Source of the DNA: a virus
Length of the DNA stretch: 47,205 nt
IMG/VR virus record: IMGVR_UViG_3300027851_000045
Span: 1-47,205 of that record
Direction: 5' to 3' (one strand)
A program made the translations under genes and the position numbers. The notes under the pieces were generated by a model. It was given only the letters and a program-made list of their open reading frames with translations. It searched no databases and was not told where the DNA came from. Shown here one piece after another: positions 15,072-22,888 of this stretch. The stretch's first letter is position 1. The number at the start of each line of letters is the position of its first letter.

Positions 15072-15791
15072 ATGAACATCCAGCCTATTGAGAAGCGCCG
15101 CGAGAGCGACGGTTCCACCATCGAAGTCCATTCGGTCTTCAACACCATCCAGGGCGAAGGCCCTTTCACCGGGCACGCTGCTGTCTTTATCCGCTTGGCA
15201 GGCTGCAATCTGCAATGCCCCGCCTGCGATACAGACTACACGACGGATCGCTGGAACTCCACACCGTTCGCCCTGTTGCAGTTCGTGCAAGAAATGCGCC
15301 AATCGCCTTCGCTTGTGGTCATCACGGGCGGGGAACCTTTTCGCCAGAACATCCACCCGCTCGTTGAGCTGCTTCTTGCAGAAGGTTACACGGTACAGAT
15401 TGAAACGAACGGCACTCTGCCTCCGCCCACCCTCGGCTTCGCGGAACTGTGTTCGCTCGATACAAACGAGCGGAATCGTTGCTTCGTTGTGTGTAGCCCC
15501 AAGGCGGGTCGCGTCAATCCCGCCACTGCGTCGCTTGCATGTGCCTACAAATACGTGATGGCGCATGACAGCGTTGATTCAGACGGTCTTCCACTGCTCG
15601 CGCTTGACCACAGTGCGTCGCCTCGTGTTGCTCGCCCTCACGAAGGGTTCAAAGGAACGATCTATCTGCAACCCTGCGACGACAAAGACGACGTCGTTAA
15701 TCAAGCGAACTTGCAAGCGTGCGTGAATTCGGTGATGCTGCACCCTTACGTCTTGCAGTTGCAAGTCCATAAAATTATCAACATGGAGTGA
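15072..15791 (+). CDS. queE: 7-carboxy-7-deazaguanine (CDG) synthase, radical SAM
   Basis: It converts carboxytetrahydropterin to CDG by radical SAM chemistry, the third step of preQ0 synthesis. In the 239-aa product the iron-sulphur cysteines form C45-x3-C49-x2-C52 (GCNLQCPACD), the typical radical SAM spacing. FNTIQGEGPFTGHAAVFIRL is the QueE N-terminal signature, TGGEP (85-89) binds SAM, and IETNGT follows. The ATG at 15072 is chosen because the longer frame to 15024 would cover the stem-loop leader. It is the first gene of the queE, gat-queC, queD, folE set. Confidence 0.95.
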   Translation: MNIQPIEKRRESDGSTIEVHSVFNTIQGEGPFTGHAAVFIRLAGCNLQCPACDTDYTTDRWNSTPFALLQFVQEMRQSPSLVVITGGEPFRQNIHPLVELLLAEGYTVQIETNGTLPPPTLGFAELCSLDTNERNRCFVVCSPKAGRVNPATASLACAYKYVMAHDSVDSDGLPLLALDHSASPRVARPHEGFKGTIYLQPCDDKDDVVNQANLQACVNSVMLHPYVLQLQVHKIINME

Positions 15792-15793
15792 CT

Positions 15794-17170
15794 ATGTGCT
15801 CAATCATAGGCGCACTGGTGCGGCGCATTGATACGCACCAAAAGATTCAGGCGGTGAATGACATTCTTGAGCACATCTGGCAAACCAGCCATGAGCGTGG
15901 GCGCGATGGACGAGGGTTCGTTATCAACTCCAGCGCAGAGAGCGAGTTGCTGGCCTACCGCGAAGTGACACGAAGCAACGGTCGCGCAGTGCGTGCCCCT
16001 GCGTTGCACAAGGTCTGCCGCTCCGCTGCTGTTGTGGGCAACCTTCGCGCCGAACCGACTACTGAGTTCGTTCAAGAGAAGCGACTGTCTGATCAGCAAC
16101 CTTACACCTCCGGAAAATGGTCGATTGCACATAACGGGACGATTGCAAACGACAGGGGCCTTCGCACGCACGATCTTCCCACCAGTATTGACAGCGCAGC
16201 GATCGCCGAGCAGCTGGCGAATGTGCATGGCACGATGGGCGACTTTGTGGAAGTAATTGGCAAACTGCGCGGCAGCTACGCAATTCTGGCGACGCACAGT
16301 GACCACACTGACAAGCTGTTCGTCGCTGCGAATTACCGTCCGGTCTGGTACATTGAGACGCCTTACGGGGTGTTCTTTGCAAGCTCACGCAACTACCTGC
16401 CTCAGGAATACCCGTCACGCATGTTGAAGCCTTACACGGCCGCGCTGTTCGACAGTAACGTCATGAGCAAGGAAGTGAGCCTGTATCGCGACACGGTGCA
16501 AGGTGAGCGGGCGCTGGTCGTGTGCAGCGGCGGCCTGGATAGTGTGGTCAGTGCAGCTTACGCACAGCGCGAACTTGGAATGGACATCCATCTGATCCAT
16601 TTCCTGTACGGCAGCAGGGCTGAGGGTCCGGAGGTCAAAGCTATCCAAGCGGTGGCGGGGTTCCTGGACGCCGAGCTGACGCTGTTCAACCTTCCTGTCT
16701 ATTCGAAGGATGATTCCCCGTTGCTTGACCCTGACAGCAAGGTGGCGGGAGGCGAAGCTGGCGCTGAGTTCGCTCATGAATGGGTTCCCGCCCGGAACCT
16801 GCTGCTCCTGTCCGTTGCAACTGCATTCGCAGAAGCACGCGGAATTGACACCATCGTTCTCGGTAACAACCTTGAGGAAGCTGGTGCCTACCCTGACAAT
16901 GAACCCGAGTTCATTTCTCGCTTCAATGACCTGCTCCCGTTTGCAGTTGGTGATGGAAAGCGAATGCGGGTTATTATGCCCGTCGGCAACCTTATGAAGC
17001 ATGAGATTGTTGAACTTGGAAACCGTATCGGCGCTCCCATGCACTTAACCTGGAGTTGCTACCGCGCCGGTGAGCTGCACTGCGGAACCTGTGGCCCGTG
17101 CTACATGCGACGCAAGGCTTTTGAAATCAACAACCTTCCCGAAGTCATTTCTTACAAGGACGAACAATGA
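15794..17170 (+). CDS. Glutamine amidotransferase-QueC fusion (Gat-QueC)
   Basis: A 458-aa two-domain enzyme. Residues 1-225 are a class II (Ntn) glutamine amidotransferase: Cys2 nucleophile (MCSIIGA), GRDGRGF, NLRAEPTTE and AHNGTIAN. Residues 235-458 are QueC (preQ0 synthase): PP-loop SGGLDS (245-250) and zinc cysteines at 422, 430, 433 and 436 (SCYRAGELHCGTCGPC). Archaea with this fusion use it for archaeosine synthesis, and phage 9g, which has dG+ in its DNA, encodes one. The ATG at 15794 is the correct start: it places Cys at position 2 and has GGAG upstream. The GTG at 15788 would bury the nucleophile. Confidence 0.93.
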   Translation: MCSIIGALVRRIDTHQKIQAVNDILEHIWQTSHERGRDGRGFVINSSAESELLAYREVTRSNGRAVRAPALHKVCRSAAVVGNLRAEPTTEFVQEKRLSDQQPYTSGKWSIAHNGTIANDRGLRTHDLPTSIDSAAIAEQLANVHGTMGDFVEVIGKLRGSYAILATHSDHTDKLFVAANYRPVWYIETPYGVFFASSRNYLPQEYPSRMLKPYTAALFDSNVMSKEVSLYRDTVQGERALVVCSGGLDSVVSAAYAQRELGMDIHLIHFLYGSRAEGPEVKAIQAVAGFLDAELTLFNLPVYSKDDSPLLDPDSKVAGGEAGAEFAHEWVPARNLLLLSVATAFAEARGIDTIVLGNNLEEAGAYPDNEPEFISRFNDLLPFAVGDGKRMRVIMPVGNLMKHEIVELGNRIGAPMHLTWSCYRAGELHCGTCGPCYMRRKAFEINNLPEVISYKDEQ

Positions 17171-17637
17171 AACGAACTGCAGAACGCTACCACGACATCA
17201 GCACAGGGCACCGCGTCGTCGGGCATGAGAACAAGTGCCGCCATCTTCACGGTCACAACTACCGGATCCACTTCGTCTGCGAAGCTGCGGAACTGGACAC
17301 CGTCGGACGTGTCATTGACTTCGGTGTCATCAAAGAGAAGCTGTGCATGTGGGTCGAGAAGCATTGGGATCACAAGTTCCTGGCATGGAAGAGCGATCCG
17401 GTGATGCAGAAGGTTATCGCTTCCAGCGCACATCTGGCTGAGGTGTATATGCCCAAGGAAGAAAAGGACATGCTGACTGAATCTGTTGTCTTCGTTCCGT
17501 TCAATCCGACGGCAGAGAACATGGCCCAGCACTTGGTCGAAGTAATTGGCCCGCAGCAACTCGCTGGCACTGGTGTGACGCTGGTGTCTGTTCGTATTGA
17601 GGAGACTGCAAAGTGCTCCGCATCTTTCCACGCCTAA
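17167..17637 (+). CDS. queD: 6-carboxy-5,6,7,8-tetrahydropterin synthase
   Basis: A 156-aa PTPS-family enzyme making the QueE substrate from dihydroneopterin triphosphate. Zinc ligands are His15 (STGHRV), His28 and His30 (HLHGHNY); Cys24 (KCRH) is the catalytic cysteine. NPTAENMA near 117-124 and the C-terminal ETAKCSASF are family motifs. It overlaps gat-queC by ATGA and is followed after 10 bases by folE, whose AAGGAG site spans its stop. Length and motifs are normal. Confidence 0.95.
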   Translation: MKRTAERYHDISTGHRVVGHENKCRHLHGHNYRIHFVCEAAELDTVGRVIDFGVIKEKLCMWVEKHWDHKFLAWKSDPVMQKVIASSAHLAEVYMPKEEKDMLTESVVFVPFNPTAENMAQHLVEVIGPQQLAGTGVTLVSVRIEETAKCSASFHA

Positions 17638-17647
17638 GGAGCACCCC

Positions 17648-18553
17648 ATGCAAATGAAACTCACTCACGATCAAGTAGGCGGCCTTGTGGGCCGTTTGGC
17701 GGTCGCGCTCAACACCTATGCCAACCAGCAAGCGATCAACGTGCTGCGGGCCTACCCTGTGCCGCGTGGGGGCGTTCCCGTCGCGTATGCTCTGCAGAGC
17801 TTGGTCCCGATGGTACTGGTGGAGAACCCCGCCGAAGCGGACGTCTTTATCGACGACCTGATTGACAGCGGTTCGACCTGCGAACGCTACTGCGACGAGC
17901 ATCCGGGAGTTCCGTTCTTTGCGCTGCTGGACAAACGCACCGACGAACAGTTCAAGGATCGGTGGATCGTGTTTCCTTGGGAAGTCACCGATGACGGTGC
18001 AGATGCTTCCGGGAATGATATCATTGTTCGCCTGCTGCAACTGGTAGGCGAAGACGCCGATCGCGAAGGGCTTCAGGAGACGCCCGCTCGTGTGGTTAAA
18101 GCGTGGCGCCACTGGTGCAGCGGCTACGGCAAAGATCCTGCCAAGCTGCTCAAGGTGTTCGAAGACGGCGGAGAGACTTATGACCAGATGGTTCTCGTCA
18201 AAGACATCCCCATCTATTCACACTGCGAACATCACCTCGCAGCTATCATCGGAACCGCGTCCATCGCGTACATCCCGAACGGCAAGATTGTCGGTCTGAG
18301 CAAGCTGTCCCGCTTGGCAGATATGTTCGCTCGCCGGCTGCAAGTGCAGGAACGACTCACCGACCAGATTGCTGACGCACTGTTTGAAAACCTGCAACCG
18401 AAAGGCGTTGGTGTGTTGATTAAGGCACGTCATCTGTGCATGGAATCGCGGGGCATCTGCCAGCAAGGCCACCACACTGTAACCACAGCTCTCCGCGGCG
18501 TCATCAAGGACGAACCGGAAACTCGCGCTGAGTTTCTGCGTCTTTGCGACTAA
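17648..18553 (+). CDS. folE: Phosphoribosyltransferase-GTP cyclohydrolase I fusion
   Basis: A 301-aa protein in two parts. Residues about 1-118 resemble xanthine-guanine phosphoribosyltransferase: YPVPRGGVPVAYAL (36-49), the PRPP loop VFIDDLIDSGST (66-77) and a closing WIVFPWEV. Residues about 122-301 are GTP cyclohydrolase I, with zinc ligands Cys193 and His196 (SHCEHHL) and Cys264 (RHLCMESRG), and CQQGHHTVTTA at the end. FolE makes dihydroneopterin triphosphate, the entry point to preQ0. The start is the ATG at 17648 with AAGGAG 7 bases before. The fused domain may salvage guanine or a deazaguanine base, but its substrate cannot be read from sequence. Confidence 0.92.
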   Translation: MQMKLTHDQVGGLVGRLAVALNTYANQQAINVLRAYPVPRGGVPVAYALQSLVPMVLVENPAEADVFIDDLIDSGSTCERYCDEHPGVPFFALLDKRTDEQFKDRWIVFPWEVTDDGADASGNDIIVRLLQLVGEDADREGLQETPARVVKAWRHWCSGYGKDPAKLLKVFEDGGETYDQMVLVKDIPIYSHCEHHLAAIIGTASIAYIPNGKIVGLSKLSRLADMFARRLQVQERLTDQIADALFENLQPKGVGVLIKARHLCMESRGICQQGHHTVTTALRGVIKDEPETRAEFLRLCD

Positions 18554-18593
18554 TCCATAGTTCGACAGCAATCGGGCTGCAAGGCGCTACAGG

Positions 18594-18643
18594 CGACGAT
18601 CGACTTGTTCAATACAAGTACGAGGACGACAAGTCGATCGTCG
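18594..18643. promoter_or_regulatory. 15-bp perfect inverted repeat between folE and the transglycosylase gene
   Basis: Arms 18594-18608 and 18629-18643 (CGACGATCGACTTGT and its reverse complement) are separated by 20 bases. The left arm can also pair over a 5-base loop with a second ACAAGT at 18614-18619, giving two mutually exclusive hairpins. No T-run follows, so it is not a plain terminator. It could be an RNA switch or processing site in a folE-dpdA transcript, or a dimer-binding operator. The surrounding 18554-18713 has no gene. Confidence 0.55.
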
Positions 18644-18681
18644 AAAGACTTATAAATCAAGTAGTTACGTCCGCCTGGCGC

Positions 18682-18690
18682 TGGTAAAAT
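18682..18690 (+). promoter_or_regulatory. Extended -10 promoter before the transglycosylase gene
   Basis: TGGTAAAAT is a TGn extended -10 element, 23 bases before the ATG at 18714. The -35 region (TAGTTA) is poor, as is common for extended -10 promoters. Confidence 0.45.
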
Positions 18691-18713
18691 ACAGGTCAGC
18701 GAAAGGAGGTCTT

Positions 18714-19637
18714 ATGAACATTTTCATGGCTGCACTCTATACCAACGGTTATAGAAAAGGCCAGAACCGATACGTGAAACTGAACGAGCATGAGCAAAGA
18801 TTAGTTCAGGCAGTACCGCACGTTCTCGAGTCGTATCACTACATCGGATCGCAGCGTTTCCTTGATCAGATGCGAGCGGACGATGCTCGCGTATTCCTGG
18901 ACTCGGGAGCGTTCTCTGCTTACACGTTGGGCGTTGAAATTGACTTGCCCACCTATTGCGAATATATCAAACGGAACATGGATCTCTGGAGAGTTGAAGA
19001 CGGTGTCGTGATGGCATCCGTGCTGGACGGCATTGGTGACCCGCTGAAGACATACCAGAACCAACTCCACATGGAGCAACTCGGCGCGAAGCCGCTCCCC
19101 TGTTTCCACGCGGGTGAGGATGAGCGTTATCTAGAATACTATGTCCAGAACTACGAATATATCACTCTGGGCGGTATGGTGGGCAGCTCTACGAAGCAGC
19201 TCTGTATCTGGTTGGACCGCATGTGGGAGCGTTACCTTACGGACGGAAGCGGTCGCCCGCGGTTGAAAGTGCATGGCTTCGGTATCACTGCGATTCCCAT
19301 CATGGAGCGATATCCATGGTACAGCGTGGATTCGTCCTCCTGGATTCAATCCGCTGCATTCGGCAGCATCATCACCCCAGAATGGGGGCCGTTGTCCGTG
19401 TCAGAGAAGAGTCCAAGCAGGCATGACGCGGGACAACACGCAACGACCCTGACCGCTATCGAGCAGGACTATGTCTTGCAGATGCTAGAAAAGCAGGGTT
19501 TCACCTACGAACGATTATCAAGTGTCTATGAATCGCGTGCCGCCTATAATTTGTGGGCCTTTGGTGTAATCAATGAAATGATGAACGCCGCCAACAACTA
19601 CGAACAATTCACGCATCGCGTGCAGGAGCTTTTCTAA
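18714..19637 (+). CDS. dpdA: DpdA/TGT-like DNA 7-deazaguanine transglycosylase
   Basis: A 307-aa TIM-barrel transglycosylase-like protein that would exchange guanine in DNA for a 7-deazaguanine. Motifs line up with tRNA-guanine transglycosylase. VFLDSGAFS (Asp63) corresponds to the DSGGYQ catalytic motif, SVLDGIGDP (Asp105) to the base-recognition Asp, and TLGGMVG (151-157) to the LAVGE-type loop. The CxCxxC...H zinc site of TGT is not visible, so this is a short phage-type member. The start has AAAGGAGG at ideal distance. It follows the complete preQ0 gene set and precedes the clamp and polymerase genes directly. The link to DNA rather than tRNA is inferred from this context. Confidence 0.87.
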   Translation: MNIFMAALYTNGYRKGQNRYVKLNEHEQRLVQAVPHVLESYHYIGSQRFLDQMRADDARVFLDSGAFSAYTLGVEIDLPTYCEYIKRNMDLWRVEDGVVMASVLDGIGDPLKTYQNQLHMEQLGAKPLPCFHAGEDERYLEYYVQNYEYITLGGMVGSSTKQLCIWLDRMWERYLTDGSGRPRLKVHGFGITAIPIMERYPWYSVDSSSWIQSAAFGSIITPEWGPLSVSEKSPSRHDAGQHATTLTAIEQDYVLQMLEKQGFTYERLSSVYESRAAYNLWAFGVINEMMNAANNYEQFTHRVQELF

Positions 19638-20597
19638 ATGCTTACAGAACTCAAGTTTGTGCAAGGTGCAGTCTCCAAGAAGGATTTCGTTCCCGCGCTG
19701 ACGCACTTTGTAATCGAGGGTGGAACCGTTCGCGGTTATAACGGGATGCTCGGGCTGTGCAGCCCTATTCCGTTTGATATCGAGTGCAAGCCCAAAGCTG
19801 AGTCGCTTGTGAAAGCGATTGCCAACTGTACCGAGACCGTCCAATTGGCACTCACACCAGCAGGCCGACTGTCTGTGAAGAGCGGTAAGTTCAAAGCCTT
19901 CGTTGATTGCTTACCGGATGAAAGCACACCGCACGTCCAGCCGGAAGGTGAGCATGTGGTCATTGACGGTGCGGCCATGTTGCAGGCGTTGAAGGTTGTG
20001 GCGCCGTTCATTGGTGACGACGCTTCCCGCCCATGGTCGAACGGCGTTCTCCTGCTAGGGCAGAGCGCGTTCGCTACCAACAATATCACGCTCGTTGAAT
20101 ACTGGACAGGTTCTACGGTGCCCCGCCCACTCAACATCCCTCGCGCAGCGATCAAGGAATTGCTCCGCATTGACGAAGCTCCGGAAGCTGTGCAGCTTAC
20201 CGAGAATTCCATCACATTCCATTTCAGCGGGAAGCGGTGGCTGAGGACGCAACTGTTCGAAACCAAGTGGCCTGACCTCACCAAAGTGCTCAACCGCGAA
20301 AGTGATCCAAAGCCTTTGGACGAACGCCTGTTCGAAGCTCTTAAGACATTGAAACCATTCGTTGGCAAAGACGGTCGCATCCTGTTCCGTGGCGCTGGTA
20401 AAATATCCACCCATGACGACGAAACTGAAGGGGCTGGATATGAGATTGACGGGTTTGACCACACTGGCGTCTATCACATTGACATGCTGAACTTGCTCAA
20501 CGGAACTTGCAAGTTCATCGACTGGTCTGCATACCCGTCGCCGTGTATGTTCTTCGGTGACCGTCTGCGCGGCGCGATTGTTGGGATGCGTCAGTAA
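19638..20597 (+). CDS. Sliding clamp-like DNA polymerase processivity factor
   Basis: A 319-aa protein whose opening (LTELKFVQGAVSKKDFVPAL) and repeated beta-rich blocks (FVIEGGTVRGYNG, ITFHFSGKRWLRTQL, CMFFGDRLRGAIVGM) resemble DnaN-type beta-clamp subunits of phages. It starts immediately after the transglycosylase stop, and its stop shares a base with the polymerase start. The neighbouring family B polymerase is the obvious client. The family call rests on pattern and context rather than on a sharp motif, so structure prediction would settle it. Confidence 0.68.
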   Translation: MLTELKFVQGAVSKKDFVPALTHFVIEGGTVRGYNGMLGLCSPIPFDIECKPKAESLVKAIANCTETVQLALTPAGRLSVKSGKFKAFVDCLPDESTPHVQPEGEHVVIDGAAMLQALKVVAPFIGDDASRPWSNGVLLLGQSAFATNNITLVEYWTGSTVPRPLNIPRAAIKELLRIDEAPEAVQLTENSITFHFSGKRWLRTQLFETKWPDLTKVLNRESDPKPLDERLFEALKTLKPFVGKDGRILFRGAGKISTHDDETEGAGYEIDGFDHTGVYHIDMLNLLNGTCKFIDWSAYPSPCMFFGDRLRGAIVGMRQ

Positions 20598-22621
20598 TGG
20601 CGAGAGCTGACATCGCGGGGTTTTTCTGGGACGACACCCCTCCACCAAAACCTCCCAAGGCAGAGAAGCCCAAACGCACACCGCCCGAGCGCACTTGGGA
20701 ACGCCCAGACTATCTGCCTGGGCTGCATGACGCGCTGGCATTCCGCGTTCCGCAGTTTGAGGACTGGGAACTTGCGATTGCTGCTGCAAAGCGCGAACGG
20801 TTCGTGTTCGATATTGAGTGCTACTGCAATTATTTTCTGATTGCTTTCACGTCGCTTGCAAGCGGAAAGGTAATCTATTTCGAACGCACAGCGAACCATG
20901 ACTTCAACCGAGATAAGTTGCAATGGATTGTCAATACGTTCTGCCTTGTGAGCTTCAACGGTTGGAACTATGACATCCCAATCCTGTCCATGGCGCTGGC
21001 GGGGAAGACCAACGCACAACTAAAAGCAGCAACAAACGAGATCATTGTGAATGGCACACGCCCATCGGACGTCTTGCGTTCGTACAAGGTGAAAGGCATT
21101 AAGCCGAATCATATTGACTTGATTGAGGTTGCACCGCTTCGCGCCAGTTTGAAGATCTACGGTGGCAGATTGCACGCCCCGCGGATGCAAGATTTACCGT
21201 TCCATCCCGAGACCATGCTGTCACCCGAGCAGATGGCGATCGTTCGCTGGTATTGCGTTAATGACTTGACAAACACTGCCATTCTACATGAGTCACTGAA
21301 GGAGCAACTCGATCTTCGCGAAAGCATGGGGCTTGAGTACAAGATGGATCTGCGAAGCAAGTCCGACGCGCAGATTGCTGAGGCTGTTATCGCGGAAGAG
21401 ATTGAACGCCTGAACGGGGCACGCGCCCAGCGTCCGATCATTGAACCCGGAACTCGCTACAAATACAAGATCCCACACTTTATCAAGTACCAGTCCCCGC
21501 TCATGAACTGGGCGCTCGATGTTGTGCGTAATGCCAACTTCATTGTGAGCGAAGACGGGAACGTCGGTATGCCCGAGGAGCTGAAGGCGCTGCGCCTGGA
21601 GATGGCTGGCGCAGTGTATCGGATGGGTATCGGTGGCCTGCACAGCTCCGAGCAATGTGCCGCGCACTATGCCGACGCCAACACGCTACTCATTGACCGC
21701 GACGTGACGTCCTATTACCCGTATATCATTCTGAATCAGAGTCTGTACCCGCAACACTTGGGGCCCAACTTCCTTCGCGTCTATCGCACACTGGTTGAGC
21801 GCCGTATTGCAGCCAAGCACGCGGGCAACAAGGTAATCGCTGACTCGCTCAAGATTACCATCAACGGGTCATTCGGCAAGCTGGGCAGCAGGTACTCCGT
21901 CCTCTACGCGCCCGACCTGCTGATTCAGGTGACAGTGACGGGCCAACTATCGTTACTGATGCTGATTGAGCGCCTGGAGCTGGTTGGAATCAATGTGGTT
22001 AGCGCAAACACGGACGGCATCGTTATCAAGTGCCCCACAGCACGCCAAGCTGAATGCGACGCCATTGTGAAGCAATGGGAAGTTGATACGGGCTTTGAGA
22101 CCGAGGACACACAATACCTCGCAGTCTTCAGCCGGGACGTGAATAACTACATTGCAGTCAAGAAGAAGTTTGACAAGCAAGCGAAGCAGTGGCTCTACGA
22201 GGCTGACGGTTGCAAGACGAAAGGTGCTTACGCAAAGACGGGTCTGCAGAAGAACCCGACGAACCAGATTTGTGTCGATGCTGTGCTGGAACTGCTTACC
22301 AAGGGCACGCCGATCATGACCACAGTGCGCTCTTGCGTTGATGTACGGAAGTTCGTGTCCGTGCGTACTGTGAAAGGTGGCGCGGTGAAGGACGGTCAAT
22401 TCCTCGGGAAGTCCATCCGCTGGTATTATGCAGCAGGTGAGCAGGGTGAGATTGTGTATGCGGACAGCGGGAACAAGGTTCCGCGCTCGGAAGGTGCAAA
22501 GCCCTTGATGGACTTGCCTGCACTGTTCCCGCAAGACATCGATTATGAATGGTATGAGCGCGAGGCGGAGCGGATGCTCTACGATATTGGCTACCTGCAA
22601 AAGTCACCCGAACAAAAATAA
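20597..22621 (+). CDS. Family B DNA polymerase with 3'-5' exonuclease
   Basis: A 674-aa replicative polymerase. Exonuclease motifs: FDIEC (Asp72, Glu74), FNGWNYD (120-126) and YCVND (219-223). Polymerase motif A is DVTSYYP (369-375), motif B KITINGSFGKLG (419-430) and motif C ANTDGI (470-475). Motif C is NTDG rather than the usual DTDS, so the first Asp is Asn while the second is kept. The N-terminal 35 residues are Pro/Lys-rich and may be a flexible clamp-binding tail. It is short for the family but has all core motifs. It must read and copy a template containing 7-deazaguanine bases. Confidence 0.93.
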   Translation: MARADIAGFFWDDTPPPKPPKAEKPKRTPPERTWERPDYLPGLHDALAFRVPQFEDWELAIAAAKRERFVFDIECYCNYFLIAFTSLASGKVIYFERTANHDFNRDKLQWIVNTFCLVSFNGWNYDIPILSMALAGKTNAQLKAATNEIIVNGTRPSDVLRSYKVKGIKPNHIDLIEVAPLRASLKIYGGRLHAPRMQDLPFHPETMLSPEQMAIVRWYCVNDLTNTAILHESLKEQLDLRESMGLEYKMDLRSKSDAQIAEAVIAEEIERLNGARAQRPIIEPGTRYKYKIPHFIKYQSPLMNWALDVVRNANFIVSEDGNVGMPEELKALRLEMAGAVYRMGIGGLHSSEQCAAHYADANTLLIDRDVTSYYPYIILNQSLYPQHLGPNFLRVYRTLVERRIAAKHAGNKVIADSLKITINGSFGKLGSRYSVLYAPDLLIQVTVTGQLSLLMLIERLELVGINVVSANTDGIVIKCPTARQAECDAIVKQWEVDTGFETEDTQYLAVFSRDVNNYIAVKKKFDKQAKQWLYEADGCKTKGAYAKTGLQKNPTNQICVDAVLELLTKGTPIMTTVRSCVDVRKFVSVRTVKGGAVKDGQFLGKSIRWYYAAGEQGEIVYADSGNKVPRSEGAKPLMDLPALFPQDIDYEWYEREAERMLYDIGYLQKSPEQK

Positions 22622-22622
22622 T

Positions 22623-22650
22623 TTGCACAGGTCTAGATTTATCCTATACT
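22623..22650 (+). promoter_or_regulatory. Sigma-70 promoter after the polymerase gene
   Basis: TTGCAC, 16 bases, TATACT, ending 33 bases before the ATG at 22684. Both hexamers are good. It has the same spacing and a near-identical -35 to the promoter at 12933. Confidence 0.6.
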
Positions 22651-22683
22651 GCAAGCACATCAACTGCACTTAGGAGAAACGAA

Positions 22684-22878
22684 ATGGCACGGAGCAACCA
22701 ATACAACCCGAATCAAGCTGGGCAAGACATCCTCAAGACCTGCGAAACCTTTCGTAAGGTTCTGATGGCAAACATCGATCCGTTCCTGCCGCTGGAATCC
22801 AGAGTTCAAGCGAAAGTCAAGATCCTTGCGATGGATTACAACGAACTTCGCTCTTCCGTTATTGCACTGAACGCCTAA
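22684..22878 (+). CDS. Hypothetical small protein (64 aa)
   Basis: Helical, slightly basic protein (MARSNQYNPNQAGQDILKTC, then LESRVQAKVKILAMDYNELR). It has a clear AGGAG site behind a good promoter and is followed after 10 bases by the DUF2786-like gene. I do not recognise a family. Strong expression signals suggest a real, abundantly made early protein. Confidence 0.7.
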   Translation: MARSNQYNPNQAGQDILKTCETFRKVLMANIDPFLPLESRVQAKVKILAMDYNELRSSVIALNA

Positions 22879-22888
22879 GGAGAACAAC

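Noticed and set aside
15788-15793. GTG start for gat-queC at 15788
   Set aside because: It would place the nucleophilic Cys at position 4. Class II amidotransferases need Cys at position 2 after Met removal, and the ATG at 15794 gives that and has a better ribosome binding site.
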